DNA of 64,000 nt, from positions 54,143 to 118,142 of the forward strand of contig NZ_JAAKZF010000012.1 in NCBI RefSeq assembly GCF_011045125.1, in the 5' to 3' direction. This document shows, in pieces, positions 43,767-52,917 of the stretch. Positions within the stretch are counted from its first letter, which is position 1. Each line of letters opens with the position of its first letter. The position numbers were made by a program, and so were the translations under genes. The notes below the pieces were generated by a model. The model was not told the origin of the DNA. It did no database searches and worked only from the letters and a program-made list of their open reading frames with translations. This DNA comes from Allomesorhizobium camelthorni (GTDB lineage: Bacteria; Pseudomonadota; Alphaproteobacteria; Rhizobiales; Rhizobiaceae).

Positions 43767-45200
43767 TTAGACCCCATGCCCGTCCGCGCCGACATAGGCG
43801 ATGCGCAGCATGTTGGTGGCGCCGGGCGTGCGCAGCGGGACGCCGGCGGTGATGATGACGCGATCGCCGGTACCCGCGAATGTCTCGGCATAGGCGATGC
43901 GGCAGGCGCGATCGACCATGTCGTCCAGGTCGATGGCGTCCGGTGTGACCACGCAATGCGTGCCCCAGACCAGTGACAGCCGCCGCGCCGTCTCGACCAC
44001 CGGCGACAGCGCGACGATCGGAACCTGTGGGCGCTCGCGCGCGGCGCGCAGGCCGGTCGTGCCGGATGCGGTGTAGGTGACGATCGCCGACAGTTTCAGC
44101 GTCTCGGCGATCTGGCGCGCCGCGAGCGAAATCGCGTCGGCGCCGGTCGCTTCGGGCTCCGAGCGCTGCGCGTTGATGATCCCGGCATAGGTCGGATCCT
44201 GCTCCACGCGTTCTGCGATGCGGTTCATCGTCGCCACCGCCTGGACCGGATATTCTCCGGCCGCCGATTCCGCCGACAGCATGATCGCGTCGGCGCCTTC
44301 GAAGACCGCGGTGGCAACGTCGGACACTTCTGCGCGAGTCGGCACCGGAGCCGAGATCATCGACTCCAGCATCTGCGTGGCGACCACCACCGGCTTGCCG
44401 GCGCGGCGACAGGCGCGCGTGATCTGCTTCTGGATGCCGGGCACCGCTTCGAGCGGCATTTCGACCCCGAGATCGCCGCGCGCCACCATGACAGCGTCCG
44501 AAAGCTCGATGATCTCGGCCAGCCGCGCGACCGCCTGCGGCTTCTCGATCTTGGACATGAGCAGCGCCCGGCCACGCGCGATCTTGCGCGCTTCAGCCAA
44601 GTCCTCCGGGCGCTGAATGAAAGACAGCGCCACCCAGTCCACTCCCGTCGAAAGCACTGCGTCGAGGTCGGCGCGGTCCTTTTCGGTCAGCGCGCCGACT
44701 GGCAGATCGGTGTCGGGAAGGCTGACCCCCTTCTTGTCGGAGATCTTGTTGCCGGCAACCACCGTGCTGACGATGGACTTACCATCGGAGCTGACGGCCT
44801 TCAGCTCAAGCCTGCCGTCGTCGATCAGCAGGCGGTCGCCCGCTTCGACCGAGGTGAGGATTTCCGGATGTGGCAGGTGCACGCGCGTCGTGTCGCCCAG
44901 CGCCGGATTGTCGTCCAGCGTGAATGCCTGCCCGGCCTTGAGCGCGACCTTGCCTTCGGTGAACTTGCCGACCCTGAGCTTGGGGCCCTGGAGGTCGGCC
45001 AATATGCCGATTGGACGGCCGAGCGCGGTCTCGACCGCACGGATGCGCCCGACCAGCGTTCGCATCAGGGCGTGGTCGGTATGGCTCATATTGATGCGGA
45101 AAACGTCGGCGCCGGCTTCGAAGAGTTTCCTGATCATTTCCTCCGAGGAGGAGGCAGGACCGAGCGTGGCGAGTATCTTGACCTTGCGGCTGCGTCTCAT
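43767..45200 (-). CDS. pyk: Pyruvate kinase
   Basis: A 477-aa glycolytic enzyme that makes ATP and pyruvate from phosphoenolpyruvate. RKVKILATLGPASSS, GADVFRINMSHTDHA, ADLQGPKLRVG, the catalytic loop LLMSKIEKPQAVARL, VMVARGDLGVEMPLEAVPGIQKQI and the C-terminal allosteric domain with TYTASGTTGLRAARERP are all present. The ATG at 45200 overlaps the DUF1036 stop (ATGA), so the two genes are coupled. Confidence 0.96.
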   Translation of the reverse strand: MRRSRKVKILATLGPASSSEEMIRKLFEAGADVFRINMSHTDHALMRTLVGRIRAVETALGRPIGILADLQGPKLRVGKFTEGKVALKAGQAFTLDDNPALGDTTRVHLPHPEILTSVEAGDRLLIDDGRLELKAVSSDGKSIVSTVVAGNKISDKKGVSLPDTDLPVGALTEKDRADLDAVLSTGVDWVALSFIQRPEDLAEARKIARGRALLMSKIEKPQAVARLAEIIELSDAVMVARGDLGVEMPLEAVPGIQKQITRACRRAGKPVVVATQMLESMISAPVPTRAEVSDVATAVFEGADAIMLSAESAAGEYPVQAVATMNRIAERVEQDPTYAGIINAQRSEPEATGADAISLAARQIAETLKLSAIVTYTASGTTGLRAARERPQVPIVALSPVVETARRLSLVWGTHCVVTPDAIDLDDMVDRACRIAYAETFAGTGDRVIITAGVPLRTPGATNMLRIAYVGADGHGV

Positions 45201-45676
45201 TGAGGGGGTGTTCCCGTGACGGCTGCGGCGCCGTCCGTTGCGGGCTCGTCGGTCAGCTGGACCATCCAGCTCGCCTGCTCGCCCGTGTCGTATTCCTGGA
45301 AGCCGGCTCGCTGGAAGCCGCGCGCGACGCAATCGTTGACGCCGGCGATCTTGAACTCTTTTTCGGCCACGCACATGTTGATCGGGCCGTCCCAGCGCCC
45401 GCCGCGCTCGGCGTCTTCAGCGTAGAGGTAGTAGAATCGCGAAGACAGCGGACCTTCGATCAGCGTCTTGCAGGTCGAGCCTTCTATATGCCACCAGCCC
45501 TCGGTCACCCAGCCGGCCTTGGCGCGGTAGCCGATGCCGACGCCGACCAGGCTCTGGGTAGCGTTGCAGACGCGGAAATCGGCGAGCGCCGCAGTGGTGG
45601 AAAAGAGCGGGAAACACAGCGAAAGCACCAGCACAGCCAGGGCGGAGCGAATCCGCATACCTCCGGCCAGTACCAT
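45197..45676 (-). CDS. DUF1036 family exported protein
   Basis: A 159-aa protein with a signal peptide (IRSALAVLVLSLCFPLFSTTAALA) and the DUF1036 core: DFRVCNATQSLVGVGIGYRAKAGWVTEGWWHIEGSTCKTLIEGPLSSRFYYLYAED. Mature cysteines may form disulphides. Unknown function. ATG 45676 is favoured by GAGGAG seven bases upstream; ATG 45658 is too close to its GGAGG. Pairing with pyk is a conserved arrangement in rhizobia as far as I recall. Confidence 0.85.
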   Translation of the reverse strand: MVLAGGMRIRSALAVLVLSLCFPLFSTTAALADFRVCNATQSLVGVGIGYRAKAGWVTEGWWHIEGSTCKTLIEGPLSSRFYYLYAEDAERGGRWDGPINMCVAEKEFKIAGVNDCVARGFQRAGFQEYDTGEQASWMVQLTDEPATDGAAAVTGTPPQ

Positions 45677-45903
45677 TCCCAAACTCCTCGATTGCTCGGC
45701 AAACATGTGTTGATGCCCCTTTTCGGAAATGTCCGGGCGCATGTCAACGCGCGCAACAGCGCCTATCCAATCGATTTAGAAAGTGCCAAGCCGCACCGCA
45801 TTCCGCCCTTGTCCGATTTCGCCCAAAAAGATTGGCGAAACAACGGCGTTGCACGTCGCAAGGCTTCGTGAAAAGACAGGGCAAATCCCCTCCTGTCCAA
45901 AAA

Positions 45904-46725
45904 ATGCTCTCCGGGACATTCCAGCCGATGACGCGATCAGCACTTTTTGCCCCGTTCGAGGTCGTTGAAGGCGACCGCAGGCTCGGCCTGGTGCTGCTGG
46001 CCGACCATGCGCGGTGCGACCTGCCCGAGGAATATGCCGGCCTGGGGCTCCCGGCGGAAGAATTCCAGCGCCACATCGCCTATGACATCGGCGTCGAGAC
46101 GGTGACGCGAAAGCTCGCAGCGCTGACCGGCGCGCCGGCGGTGATGGCCAATTTCTCGCGGCTCCTGATCGATCCCAATCGCGGCGAGGACGACCCGACG
46201 CTGATTCGCCAGCTCTATGACGGCACGGTGGTGCCGGGCAATTATCCGATGTCGGCCGACGAGCGCGAAAGGCGGCTCGAACGCTACTATCGGCCTTATC
46301 ACGACGCGGTCGGCTCGGTCGTGGCTTCGGTGGCGAAACAATCGGGCGCGGCGCCCTTCATCTTTTCCGTCCATTCCTTCACGCCTATCATGCAGGGCCA
46401 TGTGCGCCCGTGGCAGGTAGGCGTGCTGTGGGACATGGATCATCGCGCCGCCTGGCCGCTGATCGAAATGCTGGCGGAGGACAAGACCATGACGGTCGGC
46501 GACAACGAGCCCTACGACGGCGCGCTGCGCGGCGACACCATGTTCCGGCACGCGATCGTCAACGGCTACGCGCATGCGCTGATCGAGATCCGCCAGGATC
46601 TGATCGCCGACGAAGCCAGCGCCGAAGACTGGGCGGCAAGGCTGGCGCCGATCGTTGACGCGATCAACGCCCGTCCCGATATACATGAGGTCAAGCAATT
46701 CGGCTCGCGCACCGGGCCAGTGTGA
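45904..46725 (+). CDS. N-formylglutamate amidohydrolase family protein
   Basis: A 273-aa protein predicted to release formate from N-formyl-amino acids. DHARCDLPEEYAGLGLPAEEFQRHIAYDIGVETV, SRLLIDPNRGEDDP, FSVHSFTP and VGVLWDMDHR are family motifs. Homologues act in histidine degradation, but no hut gene lies nearby, so the substrate may be another N-acyl compound. The start is uncertain: ATG 45904 or 45928; neither has a good ribosome-binding site. It lies 11 bases ahead of the DUF1244 gene. Confidence 0.87.
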   Translation: MLSGTFQPMTRSALFAPFEVVEGDRRLGLVLLADHARCDLPEEYAGLGLPAEEFQRHIAYDIGVETVTRKLAALTGAPAVMANFSRLLIDPNRGEDDPTLIRQLYDGTVVPGNYPMSADERERRLERYYRPYHDAVGSVVASVAKQSGAAPFIFSVHSFTPIMQGHVRPWQVGVLWDMDHRAAWPLIEMLAEDKTMTVGDNEPYDGALRGDTMFRHAIVNGYAHALIEIRQDLIADEASAEDWAARLAPIVDAINARPDIHEVKQFGSRTGPV

Positions 46726-46735
46726 GGATCAAGCG

Positions 46736-47044
46736 ATGACCCGACTGAGCGAAGAGCAGAAGCGCGATTTCGAGGCGGCCGCGTTCCGCACACTGGTCGA
46801 GCACCTGCGGACACGCAGCGACGTGCAGAACATAGACCTGATGAACCTTGCCGGCTTCTGCCGCAACTGCCTGTCCAACTGGTACCGCGACGCGGCAAAC
46901 GCCGCCGGCGTCGAGATATCCAAGGACGAATCGCGCGAGATCATCTACGGCATGCCCTATGCCGAATGGCAGGCGCTGCACCAGACCGAGGCTTCCGAAG
47001 CCAAGAAGGCCGAGTTCGAGGCCCGTCGCCCGAAGGATCACTGA
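46736..47044 (+). CDS. DUF1244 family protein
   Basis: A 102-aa protein with the DUF1244 pattern: EEQKRDFEAAAFRTLVEHLRTRSDVQNIDLMNLAGFCRNCLSNWYRDAANAAGVEISKDESREIIYGMPYAEWQALHQ. The CRNC pair could bind metal. Function unknown. It follows the amidohydrolase by ten bases and is likely co-transcribed; ATG 46736 lies within a weak GAGGATC context. Confidence 0.88.
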   Translation: MTRLSEEQKRDFEAAAFRTLVEHLRTRSDVQNIDLMNLAGFCRNCLSNWYRDAANAAGVEISKDESREIIYGMPYAEWQALHQTEASEAKKAEFEARRPKDH

Positions 47045-47272
47045 CTCGGTCCACCCCCCTTGCGGGAAGATGGCGCGACGCGCCAGAGTGGGTCGGTGCG
47101 GTGAGCGCGAAGCATTAAAGCAACACCGCACCTCCGCAGCGGTCCCACCGATGCCTTCCGGGCGACCTCTCTCATCCAGAGGGATTCCGCCCTTGACCCC
47201 TACCGCGCCTTCGGGCATCGAACGCTCCACCTTGAGCCGCGAGTCGCGGACACCCCCTCCCTGGAGAAAAGC
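47045..47272. other. Intergenic stretch with a perfect 7-1-7 palindrome
   Basis: A GC-rich space between DUF1244 and gapR. TGGCGCG-A-CGCGCCA (47071-47085) is a perfect palindrome and the surrounding sequence looks like a degenerate repeat. I found no promoter with convincing spacing; the gapR ribosome-binding site (GGAGAAAAG) closes the stretch. Confidence 0.4.
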
Positions 47273-47533
47273 ATGGCCGACGAGATCACCGAAACCAGCC
47301 AGACTGTTGCCGCAGGCCAGCTCCGCGCCTTCATCGAGCGCGTCGAGCGGCTCGAAGAGGAAAAGCAGACGATCGCCGACGACATCAAGGAAGTGTTTGC
47401 CGAGATGAAGGGCACCGGCTTCGACACCAAGGCGGTGCGGACCATCATCCGGTTGCGCAAGAAGGATCAGGCCGAGCGCCAGGAAGAGGAAGCAATCCTC
47501 GACCTCTACAAGGCCGCGCTCGGCATGGAGTAA
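47273..47533 (+). CDS. gapR: GapR family nucleoid-associated protein (DUF2312)
   Basis: An 86-aa all-helical DNA-binding protein: [72 protein letters not shown]. In Caulobacter, GapR encircles overtwisted DNA ahead of forks and helps topoisomerases. The length and motif spacing match. ATG 47273 has GGAGAAAAG upstream. Confidence 0.92.
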   Translation: MADEITETSQTVAAGQLRAFIERVERLEEEKQTIADDIKEVFAEMKGTGFDTKAVRTIIRLRKKDQAERQEEEAILDLYKAALGME

Positions 47534-47560
47534 GGCTACCGACGCCGGGTCTTGCAATTC

Positions 47561-48733
47561 TCAACCTGTCTTTCCTCCAGGCACGGTCACGCGCTGGCCG
47601 GTGCGGCATTCTATGCGCAGGGATGGGATCGATTTGCTCAATCCTTCGAGCTCAACGGGGCTGCAGGAATGGCCGATTGCTGCTGGACGGCCTGCCTTTT
47701 TCCATATTTCGAGATTGCCGGGCAGTGTCGGGTGGGTCGGCATCCGTATCCAGTCGGCGCGGCCTTGCGACTGTAGCAACTCGGCTGGTGATCCGGCCGG
47801 AAGATGGCCGGTAAGCAGGATCGGGAATCCGGCCCCATCGGCACGCGGCAGCAGCAGTGAGGACGGGCCGATTTTACCCATTCCGTCATCCGCCAGAAGC
47901 GGACATGACGGCAAGGGATCACCGTCCGTCCAGTCCGCCGCTTGGCTGAGCCGCGCGCCAAGCAGCTCGGCCGCTCGCGGCAACAGGGCAGCGGTGGCGC
48001 TGATTTGCGCTGAGAGAGACGCGCGCATTCCCGTGTGAATGGCAAACTGGCCGGGCAGCACCGCTATCAGCTCGAGCGAGCGTCCGGACAGCGGCGTCGG
48101 CAACAGGCAGCCTCCCGGATGCCTGTCGATCCAGGCCGAAATGGCCTCAGCGCGCGCCGGACCCGGAACGGTATCGGCGCCATAGGATGCGTCAAGAATG
48201 AGCAGGTCGCATTGCGGCATCGCATCCATTGCAAAGACATTACTGTCCGGCACAACGTCGCCTGAATAGACGGCGCGCCGGCTGCCATCATCGACGGCAA
48301 ACCAGACGCCGCCGACGGTATGTCCCGAACGCCCGGTGTTGATGGCGAGGTCCCCGCACCTCAGAATCTGTCCGGTTTCGAAGAGTTCGATCCTGTCTTG
48401 CGGAAACGGAAATGCCTTCAGGTGCTCTGGATCCGCATAGCCGGCAAGGGTAGCCGGCGCTTCAGCCCGCGTTTCGGCGGTCATCAGGATGCGGCCACGA
48501 TAGCCCCGGGACAACAGCCAGCTCAGCGCTCCGACATGGTCTTCATGGGCGTGCGATATGAAGAGTGCGTCGATGTCTTCGACCGATCCCCCGATCGCGG
48601 GATAGTATTCGGCGCCTGCCGCGCCGACCTTTATGCCGGCGTCGAGCACGATGCGGCTGCCGCCGCTTCTGATCCCGACGCTGGTTCTCCCTTTCTCGCC
48701 AAACCCGCCGAGCAGTTCGATCTCCATCGTCAT
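47561..48733 (-). CDS. MBL-fold metallo-hydrolase
   Basis: A 390-aa metallo-beta-lactamase superfamily protein. The metal motif HAHEDH is at residues 61-66, a later ligand is in SGHTVGG, and an Asp ligand in YSGDVVPD. The N-terminal IELLGGFGEKGRTSVGIRSGGSRIVLDAGIKVG is like RNase J/CPSF-type members, but the rest lacks their nuclease domains. The gene is last in the importer operon (four bases after the ATPase stop). If that importer carries phosphoester or phosphonate compounds, this could be the processing hydrolase; that is a guess. ATG 48727 is an alternative start. Confidence 0.82.
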   Translation of the reverse strand: MTMEIELLGGFGEKGRTSVGIRSGGSRIVLDAGIKVGAAGAEYYPAIGGSVEDIDALFISHAHEDHVGALSWLLSRGYRGRILMTAETRAEAPATLAGYADPEHLKAFPFPQDRIELFETGQILRCGDLAINTGRSGHTVGGVWFAVDDGSRRAVYSGDVVPDSNVFAMDAMPQCDLLILDASYGADTVPGPARAEAISAWIDRHPGGCLLPTPLSGRSLELIAVLPGQFAIHTGMRASLSAQISATAALLPRAAELLGARLSQAADWTDGDPLPSCPLLADDGMGKIGPSSLLLPRADGAGFPILLTGHLPAGSPAELLQSQGRADWIRMPTHPTLPGNLEIWKKAGRPAAIGHSCSPVELEGLSKSIPSLRIECRTGQRVTVPGGKTG

Positions 48734-48737
48734 GCTG

Positions 48738-49808
48738 CTATTCGCCGGAAATCAGCCAGCCCGATTTAAGGCGCATGCGCGCCTCGGCTCCGCTCTCAAA
48801 CGAGTTCGGGTCGGGTTGTTCGAAGTGCAGGTCGAGTTCGGGATTCGCCAGCGGCGAGAACTCGATACGCGCCTTGCCGCCCTGATAGACGGCCCGCTTG
48901 ATCAGTGCGTCGAAACCCGGCTCGGACGGCCCGCCAGCCTCGATGTCGGATGCCCGGCAGCAGATTTTGGCGTTGCCGCGCGGCCGCTCGCCGGGGCGGC
49001 AACGGACGACCACCTCCTGCCCCAGCACCTCGACCCGACAACGACCAGATTCGGCGGCGCTCAGCACGCGCGCGGGCAGGAGTATTCCCTGCGAGATGAA
49101 AGACGCGACCATCTCATTGGCCGGTTCCATATAGAGCTGGCGTGGGGCCGCCAGTTGCGCGAGGCGGCCGTGGTCCATGACCGCGATCCGGTCGGCCAGC
49201 GCCATCGCTTCGGCCTGGTCATGGGTGATGTAGACGATGGTGGTTCCGGTGCGCTTGTGAAACGCGGCGAATTCGTCCTCCATTGAGGCCCGCAAATGCA
49301 CGTCGAGGTTGGCTAGCGGTTCATCGAACAGGACCAGCGAAGGCGCAGCCACCAGGCAGCGCGCAAGCGCCACGCGCTGCCTCTGTCCGCCGGAGAGATT
49401 GGCTGGCCTGCGGTCGCCAAATCCCTTGAGATTGACCAGCGCCAGGGCATCCGCGATCTTTCGTTCGCGAGCGGCTTTCTCCACTTTCGCGACTTTCAGC
49501 GAGTATCCGACGTTCTCGGCGACGGTCATGTGCGGCCAGAGCGCATAGTTCTGGAAGACGATGCCGACACGCCGCCTCTCCGGCGGAACATTGCCGCTGG
49601 TGCTGGATACGGTTTGGCCGCCGATCCGGATTTCCCCCGAGGTGAGTCTTTCAAAGCCTGCGACCAACCGCAGCAAAGTCGTCTTGCCGCATCCGGATGG
49701 GCCCAGCACCGCGAGAAATTCGCCGTCCTTCACGTCGAAAGACATGTCTTTCACCGCATCGAAGCCGTCGAAGGACTTGGTTACGTTGCTTAGGGTCAGT
49801 CCCGCCAT
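48738..49808 (-). CDS. ABC transporter ATP-binding protein (Fe3+/spermidine type)
   Basis: A 356-aa ATPase. Walker A GPSGCGKTT, signature LSGGQRQR, Walker B LVLFDEPLANLD and the H-loop THDQAEA place it in the PotA/FbpC group, and a C-terminal TOBE-type domain (residues about 265-350) follows. The ATG at 49808 overlaps the permease stop by 13 bases. It powers the importer with the proteins encoded at 49796-52594. Confidence 0.92.
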   Translation of the reverse strand: MAGLTLSNVTKSFDGFDAVKDMSFDVKDGEFLAVLGPSGCGKTTLLRLVAGFERLTSGEIRIGGQTVSSTSGNVPPERRRVGIVFQNYALWPHMTVAENVGYSLKVAKVEKAARERKIADALALVNLKGFGDRRPANLSGGQRQRVALARCLVAAPSLVLFDEPLANLDVHLRASMEDEFAAFHKRTGTTIVYITHDQAEAMALADRIAVMDHGRLAQLAAPRQLYMEPANEMVASFISQGILLPARVLSAAESGRCRVEVLGQEVVVRCRPGERPRGNAKICCRASDIEAGGPSEPGFDALIKRAVYQGGKARIEFSPLANPELDLHFEQPDPNSFESGAEARMRLKSGWLISGE

Positions 49809-51499
49809 GGCAGCACTCCGCTCGGAAGGTGCGGCGCGAGCAAATTGGTCACCAGCATCAGGACGAAGGTGATTGCCACCATTATTGCCGATATCGCCGC
49901 CGCGTAGTTGGAATCCCCGCCCTGCTCGAACGAGAACATCACCACGCCGATGGTTTCCGCGCCTGAGGACCAAAGCAGCGCCGACACTGTCAACTCACTC
50001 AGCGCGGTCATGAAGATCAGCAGTCCGCCGGCCATCGCAGCCGGCGCGACGAGTGGAAAGATGATGGTTCTAAGCCGCGTGAACAACCGGGCCCCGGCGA
50101 CCTGGGCGGCTTCCTCCAGCGCCCTGTCGACCTGGTGATATCCGCTGACCGTGGGTCTCAGCGCCAAAACCAGAAACCGGGCGAGATAGGCGTAGAGAAT
50201 GATCCAGACCGTGTTGTAGATCTGAATCCCGGTCAGCGGGATCGGCTTCAGGAACAGAAGAAGCGAAGCGATCGCCAGCACCACCCCCGGCAGCGCATAG
50301 GGCAATTCGATCGCAAGGTTGAGCAGCCTCACATTCCTTTGCGTGCTCCAAGCGATCAGATAGCCGATCGGGATAGCTGCAATGACCGAGAACGCCGCCG
50401 CTGCGATCGACAGGCCGAAGCTGTTCAGGAAGGCGCGGCTGGCGGCAGTGTGTTCGAGCAGAACGAAACGGTAATTGTCGAGCGTGGCCGTCGCCGCGTT
50501 GAGCGGGATGCCGTAGCCGGGCACCAGCGACGTGAGGAGAAGGCCGACCAAGGGCAGGAACAGGATGGCGAAAATCAGGATCCACATTCCGGCCTGGACT
50601 GGAAGCCGCCAGCCGCCCAACTCGTAAGGCTCGGCGATCATCGACGTCGAACTGATGCGATAGTCGCGACGGCGGCTCATTGCCTCCTGCGCCAGAATTC
50701 CCGCCATTGCGATAACGCCGATCAACACCGACAGGAACGCCGCTTCACCCAGCGACGCCGGGCCGCCGCCTGCAAGCCGCTGGTAGATCAGCGTCGGCAG
50801 GACAAGATAATTTGCCGGAATTCCCAGAAAGGCCGGGATTCCGAAATTGCCGACACAGGAAACAAATGCGAGTGCTGCGGCCGCCATGATCGATGGCGTC
50901 ATCAGCGGCAGAACTATCGTGCACAACACCGTGAACCAGTCCGCGCCGCCGGCGCGCGCCGCTTCGACCAGTTCCCGCGGAAGCTTGCGCAGTCCGGCCC
51001 GGACCAGCAGGAACACGAGCGGGCCGTATTGGACGCCCAGCAGCAGGATAATGCCTTCGGGTGAATAAAGCGGATTCCGGGCGCCGAGCGGCGGCGCGAG
51101 GCCGAGAAGTCTCAGCAACGGGCTCGCCGGTCCGAACAATTGCAGCCAGGCGAGCGCGGTCACTTGAGGCGCGACCATCAGCGGCATCACGTAACACAGC
51201 ACGAATGGGCCGCGCCCCCGGACATCGGTCAACGTGACCAGAACGGCGACCAGCGTCCCCAGTATGACCGCAAGGATCGTGCCCCCGATGCCCACGACAA
51301 GCGTATGGCCGGTCGCGACCCATGTGGACGAATTTGCCAGTCCCGCGTCGATCGCCGCGCGGGAAAGGCTTCCCCCCGGCGCGACGATCTCCATGATCAG
51401 CCGCAGCATGGGCAGGATCGACAGCACGACGACAACAACAGCAACGACCGCCGTCAGGGCCATCTCTTGGCCCCGACTTTCCTTCAGCCTTACCGCCAT
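49796..51499 (-). CDS. ABC transporter permease, fused two-domain (FbpB type)
   Basis: A 567-aa inner-membrane protein with two permease halves in one chain (about residues 15-275 and 310-555), as in iron(III) and thiamine importers. Each half has an EAA-type loop: LRKLPRELVEAARAGGADWFTVLCTIVLPLM and YHQVDRALEEAAQVAGARLFTRLRTIIFPLV. ATG 51499 is favoured over a frame to 51580 because it starts the basic segment before the first helix. Confidence 0.9.
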   Translation of the reverse strand: MAVRLKESRGQEMALTAVVAVVVVVLSILPMLRLIMEIVAPGGSLSRAAIDAGLANSSTWVATGHTLVVGIGGTILAVILGTLVAVLVTLTDVRGRGPFVLCYVMPLMVAPQVTALAWLQLFGPASPLLRLLGLAPPLGARNPLYSPEGIILLLGVQYGPLVFLLVRAGLRKLPRELVEAARAGGADWFTVLCTIVLPLMTPSIMAAAALAFVSCVGNFGIPAFLGIPANYLVLPTLIYQRLAGGGPASLGEAAFLSVLIGVIAMAGILAQEAMSRRRDYRISSTSMIAEPYELGGWRLPVQAGMWILIFAILFLPLVGLLLTSLVPGYGIPLNAATATLDNYRFVLLEHTAASRAFLNSFGLSIAAAAFSVIAAIPIGYLIAWSTQRNVRLLNLAIELPYALPGVVLAIASLLLFLKPIPLTGIQIYNTVWIILYAYLARFLVLALRPTVSGYHQVDRALEEAAQVAGARLFTRLRTIIFPLVAPAAMAGGLLIFMTALSELTVSALLWSSGAETIGVVMFSFEQGGDSNYAAAISAIMVAITFVLMLVTNLLAPHLPSGVLPWRD

Positions 51500-51607
51500 G
51501 CTGGTTTTCCTACACCTGTCCGCAATTAACAAAGCGCCACGAATAGGGGCCAGTCGGGTTTGTTGAGCCCCCCGTCCCATGGTTTGTCGCTGATGGGACG
51601 GACAGCA

Positions 51608-52594
51608 TCAACCGCCGAACAGTTGCGAGAACTTTTCCTTGTCGGCCTCGGTGGTCTCTACAACGGCTTTGATGTCGAACGACATCACCTTGACTTCGAC
51701 ACCCTCCGGCAGCCAGTCCGGGCGTCCAACGGAAGGCTTGGCCGGCAAATATCCCTGCTCCAACGCAAGCTTCTGGCCTTCTTCCGAGAGGATGAAGTCC
51801 ACGAACTTCTTGGCGCCCTCGATATTCTTGGCCGTCGAGAGAATTGCGACCGGTTCGGTTACCGCGGGCACGCCTTCGGACGGGAAGATGAACTCGACGG
51901 GAGAGCCCTTCTTCTTGGCGTTCATGGCCATGAAATCGACCAGGATGCCGTAGGGCTTTTCGCCACTGGCTACCGATTTGAGCACTGCGCCATTGCCGCG
52001 CACACTGATCGTGTTGTTCGCTTTCAGCTTCTCGAAAAAGCCCCAGCCGTAGTCGGGATTGCCGGCAAAGCCGGACAGAAGATAGGCGGCCGCCCCGGAG
52101 TAAAGCGGGCTCGGCATCACCAGGCCGTCTGCATAGGCAGGCTTGGCGAGATCCGCCCAGTGCTCGGGCTTTTCGGCCGCCGCGGCGTTGTAGGCGATTC
52201 CGGTCGTGATCAGCTTGGTGCCGAAATACGTCCTGTCCGCATCATAAGAATCGGGCTGGAGGCCTTCGACATCAGCTTCCGGGTAGGCCGTTAGCCTGGA
52301 ATCTCTCTTCAGCAACTCCATGCTCACTGCATCCGCGATCAGCAGGACATCGGGTTGCGGACTGTTGGCTGCGAATTCAGCGGCGAGCTTGGTGAGAATA
52401 TCGCTCGTTCCAGACCGATAGATCTCCACTTCAATGTCTGGATTGGATTTCTTGAACGCGTCCACGGTCTTGGCCGCATCGGCTTCGGGCTGCGAAGTGT
52501 AGAGCGTCAGTGTCTCGGCGCTTGCGATCCCCGCAAAAAGCATGGTCGCAAGCACGACCTGGCTGGCCGCCAGCCTGGCTGTTATCGTTTTCAT
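51608..52594 (-). CDS. ABC transporter substrate-binding protein (Fe3+/2-AEP/thiamine type)
   Basis: A 328-aa solute-binding protein with a signal peptide (MKTITARLAASQVVLATMLFAGIASA) and the family opening ETLTLYTSQPEADAAKTVDAFKKSNPDIEVEIYRSGTSDILTKLAAEF. The YYxR-type iron ligands of FbpA are not evident, which leaves 2-aminoethylphosphonate, thiamine or another anion as candidates. The strong ribosome-binding site (GGAGGCTTC) and a candidate PHO box about 75-105 bases upstream suggest phosphate control. It heads the four-gene operon. Confidence 0.88.
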   Translation of the reverse strand: MKTITARLAASQVVLATMLFAGIASAETLTLYTSQPEADAAKTVDAFKKSNPDIEVEIYRSGTSDILTKLAAEFAANSPQPDVLLIADAVSMELLKRDSRLTAYPEADVEGLQPDSYDADRTYFGTKLITTGIAYNAAAAEKPEHWADLAKPAYADGLVMPSPLYSGAAAYLLSGFAGNPDYGWGFFEKLKANNTISVRGNGAVLKSVASGEKPYGILVDFMAMNAKKKGSPVEFIFPSEGVPAVTEPVAILSTAKNIEGAKKFVDFILSEEGQKLALEQGYLPAKPSVGRPDWLPEGVEVKVMSFDIKAVVETTEADKEKFSQLFGG

Positions 52595-52667
52595 GAAGCC
52601 TCCAATGGTGTCTATGCAAAACGAAGCCAGCCTCAGCCGGGCCCTCGTCTGCACCTCCCTGCACGGC

Positions 52668-52700
52668 GCCTGTGACCAGTGGATGACAGTACGCTGACGC
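52668..52700 (-). promoter_or_regulatory. Candidate PHO box upstream of the ABC importer
   Basis: On the minus strand three 11-base units run from 52700 to 52668, each with GTCA at positions 3-6; the middle one starts CTGTCAT, the rhizobial half-site, the third is weaker. TTGTCA and TACTGT 16 bases apart just here could be a promoter. The rest of the 323-base gap 52595-52917 holds nothing else I recognise. Confidence 0.4.
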
Positions 52701-52917
52701 TTCAACCTGACAAGGCATTTCAGCCCTGCGCTCGGGTGGCGGTCAGATAACGTTTGGAAGCAACGACCGTGCGGCCGGACGCGGAGCTCCGATCGTTGTT
52801 CGAATATCTCGATCGGGCTCCGTTGCGGTTGGCGACCGTGCTTCGTCCGATCGAACATTCAGGTCGCGTGAGTGCCGCCGGGCTCAACCACCCGCCTTGG
52901 CGGCCGCGTCGATGCAA

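Noticed and set aside
43643..43768. CRISPR-like array
   Set aside because: The 8-base units are contiguous with no spacers, and no cas gene is present.
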